This document shows, one piece after another, positions 1-8,672 of a stretch of 64,000 nucleotides of DNA. Within the stretch, counting starts at the first letter, position 1, and every line of letters begins with the position of its first letter. The position numbers and the translations under genes were made by a program. The DNA comes from Pseudomonadota bacterium (GTDB lineage Bacteria; Pseudomonadota; Gammaproteobacteria; Burkholderiales; Burkholderiaceae_B), in contig JAEXRL010000026.1 in NCBI GenBank assembly GCA_023440825.1, positions 124,001-188,000 of the forward strand, given 5' to 3'. A model generated the notes under the pieces. That model was not told where the DNA came from and made no database searches. It saw only the letters and a program-made list of their open reading frames with translations.

Positions 1-201
1 GTCGTAGTTATCCAGACCCAGCTCTTCCAGCGAAAGTTTGTCGGTAACGTCTGCAATGACGGCGCGACTAAGCTGATCCGCGTATTTATCGACGGTTTTG
101 GGGTTACTGTCGACTCCGAGCACAGAATGTCCCATTTTCATGAGCTCTAATGCGGCGGCAGAGCCAAAACGTCCTAGTCCTATAATCGCAAACTGTGCCA
201 T
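1..201 (-). CDS. TrkA/KtrA-type potassium channel NAD-binding regulatory protein (5' part only)
   Basis: Only the first 67 codons lie in the window; the gene runs off the left edge. The start is the ATG at 201 on the minus strand. The protein opens with a beta strand and a Rossmann GxGxxG loop (IIGLGRFG, residues 6-13), then an acidic residue ending the second strand (GVDSN). This is the pattern of the TrkA-N/RCK domain that binds NAD(H) or ATP and gates Trk/Ktr potassium channels from the cytoplasm. Whether it belongs to a Ktr or a Trk system cannot be decided without the C-terminal half or the neighbouring channel gene. It is divergent from the flavin oxidoreductase that follows. Confidence 0.8.
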   Translation of the reverse strand, partial: MAQFAIIGLGRFGSAAALELMKMGHSVLGVDSNPKTVDKYADQLSRAVIADVTDKLSLEELGLDNYD

Positions 202-283
202 AGTTATATAGTTTTTGAGTCTTAAAAATTAATACAAGACAAATATGCCTTGGTAGATTACGATAAAATCTGGTAAAAACCCT

Positions 284-301
284 TATCGGGTATTCCCGAT
301 A
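284..301. promoter_or_regulatory. Perfect inverted repeat ahead of the Old Yellow Enzyme gene
   Basis: The sequence TATCGGGTATTCCCGATA is a perfect 7-bp inverted repeat with a 4-base centre. It lies 45 bases upstream of the preferred start at 346, in the gap between divergent genes. It could be an operator for a dimeric regulator or an RNA hairpin. OYE genes are often controlled by TetR/MerR-type electrophile sensors, but no regulator gene is visible here. Confidence 0.4.
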
Positions 302-345
302 GTCTCTGTGCCGAAGTTATGGCTGATGAAAGTAAATGTAACATC

Positions 346-1437
346 ATGCTCACTTTGTTTGATCCTTTGAAGCTAGGTGATATCACCTTAAACAACCGTA
401 TCATTATGGCGCCCATGACTCGTTCGCGGGCGTCTGAGGGACGTGTGCCTAACGATTTGATGCGTACCTACTACTGTCAGCGTGCTTCTGCCGGCTTGAT
501 TTTAACCGAGGCGACGTCAATTTCGCCGCAAGGTGTTGGGTATGCACACACTCCAGGCATCTGGAGCAGCGCACAAGTGGAAGGCTGGAGGCATATTACG
601 GAAGCGGTGCATGCGCGTCATGGCAAAATGTTCCTGCAGCTTTGGCATGTAGGGCGGGTATCTGACCCTGAGTTTTTAAATGGACAGATACCGGTCGCAC
701 CCAGTGCGATAGCCTGCGAAGGCAAGGTGGCGCACCTGGAGCCAGTTCGCGCCTATTCAGTGCCCCGTGCTTTACACACGGAAGAAATTGCGGAAATTGT
801 GAATGATTTTGCTATTGCTGCCCAAAACGCCCTGACGGCGGGTTTCGATGGCATAGAAATTCATGCGGCAAATGGTTATTTAATTGATCAATTTTTACAC
901 GACGGTTCTAACAAACGTTGCGATCAATACGGTGGCTCCATTGCCAATCGTGCCCGTTTTTTGCTGGAAGTGGTCGATGCTTGCGTAAGTGTTTGGGGGC
1001 CAGGGCGGGTAGGCGTACATTTGTCGCCTCGGGGCGGTGTGCACAGCATGCATGACTCGGATCCGCAGGCTTTGTTTTCTTATGTGGCTAAAGCGTTAAA
1101 TGAGCGGCATTTGGCATTTGTTTTCTTGCGTGAAAGCCCGGCCTCGGACAGTTTATTACCCATGATACGGCGCTTGTATCAGGGTGTGCTGATCGCCAAC
1201 GAGCATTTTGATTTGCCCACGGCTGAAACAGCCTTGCAAAAAGGAATGGCCGATGCCGTGTCTTTTGGCAAAGCGTTTTTAGCGAACCCCGATTTGCCCT
1301 TGCGCTTCCAATTAAAAGTCCCATTAAGTGCGTGGGACGCGACAACTTTTTATACGCAAGGGCCTAAGGGGTATACGGATTACCCCTATTGGGATGTGGA
1401 TGAAGGTTCGGTCTGCCAGGTTCCACAGCAAGATTAA
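346..1437 (+). CDS. Old Yellow Enzyme family NADH:flavin oxidoreductase (NemA-like)
   Basis: This 363-residue protein has the full TIM-barrel layout of FMN-dependent ene-reductases. The N-terminal LFDPLKLGD and NNRIIMAPMTRSR segments are typical of the NemA/xenobiotic reductase branch. The substrate-anion pair HxxN is present (H173, N176) followed two residues later by Y178 (HAANGY), and the FDGIEIHAANGYLIDQF block is conserved. Such enzymes reduce activated alkenes, quinones, nitro-esters or N-ethylmaleimide with NAD(P)H in the cytoplasm. An upstream ATG at 319 is in frame, but the family's usual N-terminus begins at MLTLFDP, so 346 is preferred. It stands alone between a TrkA-like gene and a convergent thioesterase gene. 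Confidence 0.85.
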   Translation: MLTLFDPLKLGDITLNNRIIMAPMTRSRASEGRVPNDLMRTYYCQRASAGLILTEATSISPQGVGYAHTPGIWSSAQVEGWRHITEAVHARHGKMFLQLWHVGRVSDPEFLNGQIPVAPSAIACEGKVAHLEPVRAYSVPRALHTEEIAEIVNDFAIAAQNALTAGFDGIEIHAANGYLIDQFLHDGSNKRCDQYGGSIANRARFLLEVVDACVSVWGPGRVGVHLSPRGGVHSMHDSDPQALFSYVAKALNERHLAFVFLRESPASDSLLPMIRRLYQGVLIANEHFDLPTAETALQKGMADAVSFGKAFLANPDLPLRFQLKVPLSAWDATTFYTQGPKGYTDYPYWDVDEGSVCQVPQQD

Positions 1438-1449
1438 GCCTGTGGGGCT

Positions 1450-1890
1450 TTAACCGCGATTCTCTGCGTGTACCACACGAAATGTAGCGGCTGCTTTAGT
1501 TAGCAGACGATTTTTATCATCGTAAGCGCCCCCTTCGCAGTAGGCGGTATCGCCTTCCAGTGATAAACACTGGGCGCGGAACCACACATCTGAGCGAGCC
1601 GGCAATAAAAATTGCGTGTTCATGTCTATGGTCGCCATGCCGGACTCGGGAAGGTGGGCGCGGGCAGCGGCGCTTAGCGTGAAATCCAGTACAGCCATTA
1701 AGGTGCCGCCGTGTACATCGTTACGACTGTTGGCATTGCCCGCCTGCCAAGGCAGGTAGGTTTCCACTTGCTCAGTGCTAAATGAGAGTGTTTGCAGCCC
1801 CAGCGTTTGCATAAGTGGAATGGGTATTCCAAAAAATAACGATTGCGGGGCGGCTTGTACAGGTGTGGCGGTGAGTGACTCAGTCTGCAT
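1450..1890 (-). CDS. PaaI-type hotdog-fold thioesterase
   Basis: The 146-residue protein carries the PaaI/YdiI hotdog core. The NDVHGGTLMAVLDF segment is the HGG..D active-site helix region, and the later strands end in AAATFRVV. Members hydrolyse acyl- or aroyl-CoA thioesters; the substrate here is unknown. A longer open frame extends to 2166, but that part only overlaps yqeY in another frame. The ATG at 1890 lies four bases past the yqeY stop, so the two genes are almost certainly cotranscribed. It is convergent with the OYE gene, whose stop is 12 bases away. Confidence 0.8.
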   Translation of the reverse strand: MQTESLTATPVQAAPQSLFFGIPIPLMQTLGLQTLSFSTEQVETYLPWQAGNANSRNDVHGGTLMAVLDFTLSAAARAHLPESGMATIDMNTQFLLPARSDVWFRAQCLSLEGDTAYCEGGAYDDKNRLLTKAAATFRVVHAENRG

Positions 1891-1894
1891 GGGA

Positions 1895-2353
1895 TTAGGA
1901 AATTTTTTGTTTGAGCAGGGCAGAAACAGTCGCCATATCGGCGCGTCCCGCAAGTTTGGCTTTGATCTGTGCCATGGCTTTGCCCATAATGGCCGGGCCT
2001 TGTGCACCTTCTGCTTGGGCGTGTGCAATGGCAGCGTCCAGTACGGCGTTAATTTCTTCAGGATCGGCCTGTGCAGGCAAGTAGCCTTGTAAGATTTCCA
2101 GTTCTGCTTGTTCTTGCTGGGCGCTTTCTGTACGACCGGCTTGTTCAAAGGCTGTGATGGACTCACGCCGTTGCTTGGCTTGTTTTTCTATGATGCTGAT
2201 AATGTCGTCGTCGGCCAGTTCTATGCGCTTATCAACTTCAATTTGTTTAATAGCTGCTTGCAATAATCGCAATGTGCCCAGACGTGCGCTGTCGCGTGCA
2301 CGCATGGCGGTTTTAATGTCGTCGGAGAGGCGTGTTTTCAGGCTAGTACTCAT
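1895..2353 (-). CDS. yqeY: GatB/YqeY domain protein
   Basis: This 152-residue protein matches the stand-alone YqeY family: N-terminal helices with KTAMRARDSARLGTLRLLQAAIKQIEVD, then EQAELEILQGYLPAQ and a C-terminal helical tail with GKAMAQIKAKLAGRADMATVS. The fold equals the tRNA-binding tail domain of GatB. The cellular role is not settled, and it is often described as a tRNA amidotransferase-like protein. It lies 62 bases downstream of dnaE2 on the same strand and overlaps nothing. In many proteobacteria yqeY sits near rpsU-dnaG, so its position behind a mutasome cassette is unusual. Confidence 0.85.
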   Translation of the reverse strand: MSTSLKTRLSDDIKTAMRARDSARLGTLRLLQAAIKQIEVDKRIELADDDIISIIEKQAKQRRESITAFEQAGRTESAQQEQAELEILQGYLPAQADPEEINAVLDAAIAHAQAEGAQGPAIMGKAMAQIKAKLAGRADMATVSALLKQKIS

Positions 2354-2415
2354 GTCAATTCCAGTGGCTTATGACTAAAGCTGTATTTTAACGCAGCTGT
2401 CAATGCAGTGAGGGT

Positions 2416-5400
2416 TTAATGAAAATCCCGGCTGCTGGTGTGCAACTGATTAATAAAATGACTGAGATCGACCAGACGCACAGCGATCAGATGACAGGTT
2501 TTACCCTGACGCTGCCAAGTGCCGTACACGCCAAGTAAGCGAGCCTGCAGCAAAATGGATGCATAACGCTGAGCGACGGCGTCGCGCACAATAATATTGG
2601 TGTGTCCGGTTTCATCTTCCAAAGTCACAAATATAGTGCCTTTGGACGTTTGTGGGCGTTGCCGCATGGTGACCAGCCCACAGCTACGGCAAAGGCGGCG
2701 ATCGGGGTAGTCGCGCTGCAAGATGTTGGCGGGTGTAAATCCTTGCGCCTGCAGTTGGGGGCGTAATAGCCCCACGGGGTGATGCTCAAGACTAAAGCCC
2801 AGGCTACGGTAGTCGCTTAAGGTGTTTGCAGTGGCACTGGCCGGAGCAAACTGAGCGTGTATGCGCTCGTGTATAGGGCTACCACGTAACAGGCCAGCTG
2901 CTTGATCCAGGCGGCTATCCCAGACGGCTTGACGTCGATTGCTGCTAAGACTGCGCAGGGCATCGGACTGTGCCAGCGCTTGTAAGGCCGCTTTATCTAG
3001 AACTGTGCGCAGGCTGGGCAGACTTATATCGTTCGTGTGTTGGCGCCAAGTCAACACTTTTTGGGCATGCTCTTGGCTGAACCCCTTTATGCACTGCATG
3101 CCTAAGCGTACTGTGTTGTCGCGCTCTATGTGGCTGTCCCATTGACTGTGTAAGGCATCAACGGCTAGTACGTTGACGCCATGGCGGCGGGCATCTTGTA
3201 TGAGTTGGCCCGGGCTATAAAAACCCATAGGCTGAGCGTTGAGCAGGGCAGCCAGAAACTGGGCTGGATAACGGTGTTTCAGGTAGGCGCTGCACCAAGC
3301 CAGCTTGGCAAAGCTGGCAGCATGGCTTTCTGGGAACCCGTACTCACCAAAACCGCTGAGCTGCTCGAACAACCTTTCGGCAAAATCTTGCGGATAGCCA
3401 TTACGCAACATCCCCTCTAGCAGGCGTTGTCGTAACGAGTGCAAGCCCCCGCGACGGCGCCATGCAGCCATAGAGCGGCGTAGTTGATCGGCCTCGTCTG
3501 CGCTAAAGCTGGCTGCGACCATGGCCAGCTCCATGGCTTGCTCTTGAAAAATAGGCACGCCTAAGGTGCGGTCCAGTACGTCTGCCAGAGCGGGATTGGG
3601 ATAGCGAGGCGTATGCTGCTGCTGACGGCGTTGTAAATAAGGATGCACCATTCCGCCCTGTATAGGGCCGGGACGCACGATGGCAATTTGTACGACCAGA
3701 TCATAGTAAGTGCGTGGCAATAAACGTGGCAGCATGCTCATTTGTGCGCGCGACTCAATCTGGAATACGCCCAGCGTATCGGCGTTGCGAATCATTTCAA
3801 AACAGCCTTCATGATGTACAGGAATGTCTTGTAATGCGTAGGGGCGGCCTTCATGCTCGCTGACAAGCTTCAGGCAGCGCTGTAAAGCGCTTAGCATGCC
3901 TAGTGCCAGAATATCAACTTTGAGTAGGCCCATGGCATCCAGATCATCTTTATCCCATTGCACAATGCTGCGCCCAGGCATACTAGCCATTTGTATGGGC
4001 ACAATGTGATGCAAGGGGGTTTGCGAGATGACAAAACCGCCCGGATGCTGAGAAAAATGCCGTGGAAAGTCGATCAGCAAGGCTGTAAGACCGGCCCATA
4101 ATCGTGCCTGCTTGTCACTAATCATGCCCGGATACTCTTGCAAACGTGCAAGCAGGTCGCGGTCGCGTACCCAGCGGTGTTCTGTCTTGGCCATGATGTC
4201 CACTAAGGGGGCGGGCACACCTAAGGCTTTACCCACATCACGAAGGGCACTACGGCTTCGGTAGCGTATGATGACAGCGGCCAGGGCGGCTCGGTGTCGA
4301 CCGTACTTTTGGTAGATGTACTGAATGACCTCTTCGCGCCTTTGGTGCTCGAAATCCACGTCAATATCGGGGGGCTCCTTGCGTGCCCGACTAATGAAAC
4401 GTGCAAAAAGCGTGTGACTACTGGCTGGGTCGACTTCAGTGATGCCTAAGCAATAGCACACGGCCGAGTTGGCAGCAGAGCCGCGTCCTTGGCACAGTAT
4501 GTCGCGTGAACGGGCAAAATTCACAATATCATACAGTGTTAAAAAATAGGCCTCGTATTGCAGCTCGGCAATAATGGCCAGTTCTTCATCAAGGCGCTGG
4601 GCAATCGCCAGAGGCAGGCCTTGTGGGTAGCGTTTTTCTGCACCCAGCCACGTTTGTGCTCGCAAGTACTGGCTGGGGCTCATAGAAGACGGACATACCT
4701 CCTGAGGATATTGGTAGCGTATTTCACCTAAAGAAAATACGCATTGCTGAGCGATATGCAGCGTTTGCGCACGAGCCTGTGAGGGATACAGATTGGCCAG
4801 TTGCAAGCGAGTGCGTAAGTGATGTTCTGCGTTAGGACGTAGGTGCTGGATACACTCATGTAAATTTTTCTGGTGTCTAATTGCGCACAAGACATCATGC
4901 AGTGGCTGACGTGAGCGCACATGCATTTGTACGCCGCCCAAGGCAAGGCAGGCAATAGCGCTGTGCTCGCTGGCCTGGATCAGGCGGGAGGCATGCTGTT
5001 TATCTTGATCATAGCGTTGCAGGCACAGACCCAGATAAAGGCGTTCCGGGAACAGGGCGGACAAACTAGCCAGCTCGCGCTTGAGGTGCTGGCTGGTGCA
5101 GGCATACGCGGGCTTATAAATCAGCAGACAGTCCTGCAAGGGCAAAGGCCCCTGATCATAGATTGCCGCTTGCAATTGACGTAGTGAGAGCAAGCTGGCT
5201 TGCGCTGTTTGGTGCTGCTGTGTAATGAGTTGGCACAGATTGCTATAGCCATGCTGAGTACGGGCGATGCATATCAGCTCATCTGCCGTGTTTTCGTGAT
5301 TTTGCCAATAAAAACGAGTGCCTGCTATGAGGTGTATGCCGTGCTGTTCAGCAGCTAGATGCGCGCGTACCAGACCTGCCATAGAGGCATAATCGCATAA

Positions 5401-5523
5401 AGCCAGGGCTTGGTATCCCAGCTTGGCGGCTCGTGCAAAAAGCTCCTCGGGATGCGATGCCCCTTGCAGAAAGCTAAAGTTGGAAATGCAATCCAGTTCG
5501 GCATAGGCCAGCAAAGCAGTCAT
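2416..5523 (-). CDS. dnaE2: Error-prone DNA polymerase III alpha subunit DnaE2
   Basis: At 1035 residues this is the usual length of DnaE2 and shorter than replicative DnaE1. The N-terminus is a PHP domain (AYAELDCISNFSFLQGASHPEEL). The polymerase palm holds the GRGSAANSAVCYCLGI loop near residue 345 and the catalytic PDIDVDFEHQRR motif near residue 386. A helix-hairpin-helix region and a C-terminal OB fold (TIFVTLEDETG) follow. DnaE2 works with ImuA and ImuB in SOS-induced translesion synthesis. Its ATG overlaps the imuB stop by four bases, so it is the third gene of an imuA-imuB-dnaE2 operon, which carries a LexA box at its head. Confidence 0.95.
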   Translation of the reverse strand: MTALLAYAELDCISNFSFLQGASHPEELFARAAKLGYQALALCDYASMAGLVRAHLAAEQHGIHLIAGTRFYWQNHENTADELICIARTQHGYSNLCQLITQQHQTAQASLLSLRQLQAAIYDQGPLPLQDCLLIYKPAYACTSQHLKRELASLSALFPERLYLGLCLQRYDQDKQHASRLIQASEHSAIACLALGGVQMHVRSRQPLHDVLCAIRHQKNLHECIQHLRPNAEHHLRTRLQLANLYPSQARAQTLHIAQQCVFSLGEIRYQYPQEVCPSSMSPSQYLRAQTWLGAEKRYPQGLPLAIAQRLDEELAIIAELQYEAYFLTLYDIVNFARSRDILCQGRGSAANSAVCYCLGITEVDPASSHTLFARFISRARKEPPDIDVDFEHQRREEVIQYIYQKYGRHRAALAAVIIRYRSRSALRDVGKALGVPAPLVDIMAKTEHRWVRDRDLLARLQEYPGMISDKQARLWAGLTALLIDFPRHFSQHPGGFVISQTPLHHIVPIQMASMPGRSIVQWDKDDLDAMGLLKVDILALGMLSALQRCLKLVSEHEGRPYALQDIPVHHEGCFEMIRNADTLGVFQIESRAQMSMLPRLLPRTYYDLVVQIAIVRPGPIQGGMVHPYLQRRQQQHTPRYPNPALADVLDRTLGVPIFQEQAMELAMVAASFSADEADQLRRSMAAWRRRGGLHSLRQRLLEGMLRNGYPQDFAERLFEQLSGFGEYGFPESHAASFAKLAWCSAYLKHRYPAQFLAALLNAQPMGFYSPGQLIQDARRHGVNVLAVDALHSQWDSHIERDNTVRLGMQCIKGFSQEHAQKVLTWRQHTNDISLPSLRTVLDKAALQALAQSDALRSLSSNRRQAVWDSRLDQAAGLLRGSPIHERIHAQFAPASATANTLSDYRSLGFSLEHHPVGLLRPQLQAQGFTPANILQRDYPDRRLCRSCGLVTMRQRPQTSKGTIFVTLEDETGHTNIIVRDAVAQRYASILLQARLLGVYGTWQRQGKTCHLIAVRLVDLSHFINQLHTSSRDFH

Positions 5524-6818
5524 CCGAACACCCCATGCAAGAACCAGGCGTCGGCCTGCTTAAGCAAGCGGTAAATCCAGTAGCGTCTTTGTTGGGCGTC
5601 ATGGGCGATGTAATAGTCGCGTTGCTCATGACCTTCCTGAGACCACCATCCCGATTGTATGCGCTCAGGCCCTTGAAGCAGATGCAGAGCCTGCCCGTGT
5701 AAACAGGGTCTATGGCCCTGTGTAGTCAGTGCTATGGCGGGCTTTAGCAGCCAGTAAGGGCGTACTGCTGGTTGGATCTTGGCATGTTGCTCAAGCGTGT
5801 GGAGGGTGTGATGTGAGTAGGCCTGCCAATGGTTAGCTTGTTCGGGAATAGAGCTGTGTCGGGCTTGTGGGTACTGTAGGGCCTGAGGGCCCAGACGAGC
5901 TGCTAGCTTATCCATAAGCAGTTGCTCTTGTGCCTGCAAAGTATGTGGGTCGTCGGGCAATAAGCTGGCACTACGCGCGCTGCGTGGGTGCGTGTGCGTA
6001 ACGAGCAAACTGACTGCATAAACAGGCTTTAGCATTGTGTACTGCCTGATACGCTCTTGTAATACAGGTAAAAAGTCCTCCATCCTATACGAGGAGCGCG
6101 CAAGCTGGATATCCAGGGTGCTGGCGGGGAACTGCCGTGCGTCGTGATGCAGTTGCAGGCTGAGCTGGTCGCAGGCCAGTTGTCGCTGATGCAGCCAGAT
6201 GAGAAGTTTTTGCAGTAGCTGTTCAAGAACGTGAAGTAACACCGAGCTTTGACGGGTGCTGTGATCCAGTTCCTGACGATGCTCAAAATGTACGCTAGCC
6301 GCTAGCCAGTTAAATACGCTGTGCTCCTTACCATAGGCCTGATCCAGTAAGCGTAATGATTCGTGTAGACCGCGTTGCGCTAAGCCGGCTCGGGGTAAAG
6401 CGCGTAATTGGGAAAACTGATGGCAGGCCAGCTCGTGCAGCCAGTTTTGTTGAGCCGGGCCTAAAGCCAGCAAACTAACCGGTAAGGCGTCGAGCAATCT
6501 ATGTAAACGGCCCCATTGCAAGCAACGTCGGGCAGGGGTGGGGCTTAAGGCTAAGAAATATGCACCCCAGGCACTGGGAGCCAAGGCACTGTTGCAGGGT
6601 AAAGAGGTGGTCGCGGCAATATCGGTTTGAATGCTACGCCATAAACGCAAGGGGCCACCAAATAAGGCCAGACTGGCATGAATGCTAAGTAATAAAGCGT
6701 GTTCGTGCAGCAGACATAGTTGTGGAGTGTAGCGTTGCAAACGTAAGCCTAGTGTCTGTAGGCTCGTTTTAGTGTCGCTGTGTTTGAACGGCAGGGCAAT
6801 GCAGAGATAAAGACTCAT
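5520..6818 (-). CDS. imuB: ImuB, catalytically inactive Y-family polymerase of the mutasome
   Basis: The 432-residue product aligns in gene order and length with ImuB/DinB3. It begins SLYLCIALPF, where active Y-family polymerases have the metal-binding DxDxFFAS segment; those acidic residues are absent, as is normal for ImuB. It bridges DnaE2 and the beta clamp during SOS mutagenesis. The C-terminal part contains RIQSGWWS and RDYYIAHD, followed by YWIYR, which are characteristic of ImuB. The open frame reaches 6923, but the ATG at 6818 gives the family N-terminus and a 50-base overlap with imuA, a common arrangement. Confidence 0.9.
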   Translation of the reverse strand: MSLYLCIALPFKHSDTKTSLQTLGLRLQRYTPQLCLLHEHALLLSIHASLALFGGPLRLWRSIQTDIAATTSLPCNSALAPSAWGAYFLALSPTPARRCLQWGRLHRLLDALPVSLLALGPAQQNWLHELACHQFSQLRALPRAGLAQRGLHESLRLLDQAYGKEHSVFNWLAASVHFEHRQELDHSTRQSSVLLHVLEQLLQKLLIWLHQRQLACDQLSLQLHHDARQFPASTLDIQLARSSYRMEDFLPVLQERIRQYTMLKPVYAVSLLVTHTHPRSARSASLLPDDPHTLQAQEQLLMDKLAARLGPQALQYPQARHSSIPEQANHWQAYSHHTLHTLEQHAKIQPAVRPYWLLKPAIALTTQGHRPCLHGQALHLLQGPERIQSGWWSQEGHEQRDYYIAHDAQQRRYWIYRLLKQADAWFLHGVFG

Positions 6819-7506
6819 GGCTAGAGCGTAGTAAGTCGGTGCCCGTATGGGGCGGGGACATGGTGGGAGTCTGGGCGTACTGCCAAACAGGCAGATAAAT
6901 ATCGTGTTCGTGCTGTCTGGCACTAGGTTTCAGCAAGTTTAGTGAGAGCCCCCAGCATTTGCCGGCCTTACGGCTGGCCGGTTGATAGCGTATGCGTAAA
7001 GGGGCTGGGCTGGATTGGGTGGCCATATTGGCATGGGTGATGAGAAACAGTAGGTTTTTGCTTTGTCTGGCGAGCACATGTAATTGACGTTGCTGTGCGT
7101 ACGTTAAAGTTTGGGGTGCCCAGTAGCACACAACACTATGCTGTTGATGACGCAGCAGTTGCGTGGCCGCCCAAAATGCGTCGGCGCTGTTGTTAGGATT
7201 AATCCAGAGCAAGCGTTGCTGTGTAAGGCCATGATGCATCCAAGCTTGCTGGCAGGGCGGGTAAGGGGGAGCCAGCAGCACAATTAGACTCCTGCTAGGC
7301 AGAGCCTGTAGGCATGGCTGTAGTAAAGAAAGCTCAAGGGCTGAGTTGGCTAAGCCTGGGAGCAGTTCGATGAGCGTGCCTAATGGCCAGCCCCGGCCGG
7401 GAAGCGCATGGTCCAGTGCAGGGTGACCGCTAGAAACGGTTTGCCCTGAAGGGGCAGGCAATTGGTGGGCATGCCAGACAGCAGGATGTGCAAGGGGCGG
7501 GCTCAT
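6769..7506 (-). CDS. imuA: ImuA, RecA-like SOS mutagenesis protein
   Basis: The 245-residue protein starts HPAVWHAHQLP and has the segment GHPALDHALPGRGWPLGTLIELLP, the signature N-terminus of ImuA (SulA-like/RecA-like fold). The later PASRKAGKCWG region matches the conserved ImuA C-terminus. A full Walker A is not evident, as expected for this RecA-derived but divergent family. ImuA interacts with ImuB and RecA in the DnaE2 mutasome. It is the first gene of the operon, with a perfect LexA box 24 bases upstream of the ATG. Confidence 0.9.
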   Translation of the reverse strand: MSPPLAHPAVWHAHQLPAPSGQTVSSGHPALDHALPGRGWPLGTLIELLPGLANSALELSLLQPCLQALPSRSLIVLLAPPYPPCQQAWMHHGLTQQRLLWINPNNSADAFWAATQLLRHQQHSVVCYWAPQTLTYAQQRQLHVLARQSKNLLFLITHANMATQSSPAPLRIRYQPASRKAGKCWGLSLNLLKPSARQHEHDIYLPVWQYAQTPTMSPPHTGTDLLRSSHESLSLHCPAVQTQRH

Positions 7507-7529
7507 AAAAAATCCACATCAATAAAATA

Positions 7530-7545
7530 CTGTATAAATATACAG
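7530..7545 (-). promoter_or_regulatory. LexA (SOS) box of the imuA operon
   Basis: CTGTATAAATATACAG matches the LexA consensus CTGT-N8-ACAG perfectly and is AT-rich in the centre. It lies 24-39 bases upstream of the imuA ATG, where it would overlap the promoter. The same site is 66-81 bases upstream of the divergent DTW-domain gene, so that gene could also be affected. Confidence 0.9.
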
Positions 7546-7610
7546 CTATTTGTGAGGATCAAGCAAGCCAGATAATCCAGACTACAATAGGGTTTTTAGT
7601 AGGTAATTCA

Positions 7611-8216
7611 GTGGTAGCTACTGTGCGTATACGTTGTGAGGCGTGTCAGCGTCCTTTAACGCGCTGTTTGTGTTCCTTTATTCCCAGTTTGCCGCATCGC
7701 TGTCCAGTGCTGGTCTTGCAGCATAGCAGTGAGCAGCGGCACGCCTTAAATACAGCACGCTTAGCCGTGCTGGGCTTACAGCAGGCGCAGTTGTGGGTAG
7801 GGGAACATTTTGCTGATTTGCCTGAGTACTTAGCCCGCTTTGAGCGTCCATACGTATTATTCCCTGGGGCGCAGGCCCGTACCGTTATGCAGTGCCGTGC
7901 ACAGCAACATATTCCGGATTTACTGCTTGTACCAGATGGCACCTGGCGCAAAGCGCGTAAGCTCATCCATCAGAATCCGGTTTTACAAGATTTGCCACGC
8001 CTGAGCCTAACAGCTCGAGAGGCGTCGCGTTATCGCTTGCGCAAAGCACCCGATGATCAGTCCTTGGCAACCATTGAAGCCATAGCGCAGGTGCTTAGCG
8101 AGTTACAGCCTGAGCAGGATTACAGCGCTTTATTACAGCCATTTGAACAGTTAATACAAGAGCAAATTACCGCAATGGGAGCTCAGGTTTATCAGCGCAA
8201 TTATGGTTCACGATAA
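7611..8216 (+). CDS. DTW domain protein (tRNA-uridine aminocarboxypropyltransferase, TapT/YfiP-like)
   Basis: The 201-residue protein has an N-terminal cysteine cluster (CEAC, CLC; residues 9-21) that probably binds zinc. The defining DxTW motif is at D109-T111-W112 (VPDGTWRKARK), within the SPOUT-related DTW fold. The C-terminal SRYRLRKAP and STIEA-like (LATIEAIAQ) segments are also typical. E. coli TapT uses SAM to make acp3U47 in tRNA, and this protein is inferred to do the same. The frame starts with GTG at 7611; no ATG is available near the conserved N-terminus, and a second GTG at 7623 is possible. It is divergent from imuA. Confidence 0.85.
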   Translation: MVATVRIRCEACQRPLTRCLCSFIPSLPHRCPVLVLQHSSEQRHALNTARLAVLGLQQAQLWVGEHFADLPEYLARFERPYVLFPGAQARTVMQCRAQQHIPDLLLVPDGTWRKARKLIHQNPVLQDLPRLSLTAREASRYRLRKAPDDQSLATIEAIAQVLSELQPEQDYSALLQPFEQLIQEQITAMGAQVYQRNYGSR

Positions 8217-8222
8217 AGGGGC

Positions 8223-8672
8223 TTACTGTACGGTTGGCGCGTATGGCCATTGAAAATTGATTTCACGTGCTTGATCAGCTGTGATCTGCACGGTTTGTTT
8301 TAAGGTAATACCGTTTAGCGTGGCAAAAATCTGATAGTCGCCCGGGGCTAATCGTATCAAACAAAATGGCCCATCGATATTGCTATTGAGTACAGTCATA
8401 TCGTATTGATCACGTATGACCAATTGCGCATCCGAGGCGTACGCAGCCTTTCCTTCGGAGGTGAGTGTGGCAAAATTCACCGATAAGGGAAAGGCCTTTC
8501 TAGCCAAACGAAACAGTTGTGCTTCGTCGCTACCTATTCCGCCACTGATGTATTCAGTGGAGCCGTAGTACTGGCTTTCCGGCAAACGTTCCTGAGCATG
8601 TGCGGTGTATAGGCTAGCACTGCAAAGCAGCGCAGCGGCAAGGCGAAGAAAAAGAGAACGGCGTAAGGTCAT
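8223..8672 (-). CDS. Secreted protein with carboxypeptidase-regulatory-like fold
   Basis: The 149-residue product begins with a clear Sec signal: RRS, a hydrophobic LFLRLAAALLCSASLY core and an AHA-Q cleavage site near residue 26. The mature part contains FCLIRLAPGDYQIFATLNGITLKQTVQI, a pattern of carboxypeptidase-regulatory/SpaA-like beta sandwiches that sense or display rather than catalyse. No catalytic residues are recognisable. Its ATG overlaps the stop of the upstream TANGO2-like gene by four bases, so the two form an operon. It is predicted to be periplasmic with unknown function. Confidence 0.7.
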   Translation of the reverse strand: MTLRRSLFLRLAAALLCSASLYTAHAQERLPESQYYGSTEYISGGIGSDEAQLFRLARKAFPLSVNFATLTSEGKAAYASDAQLVIRDQYDMTVLNSNIDGPFCLIRLAPGDYQIFATLNGITLKQTVQITADQAREINFQWPYAPTVQ

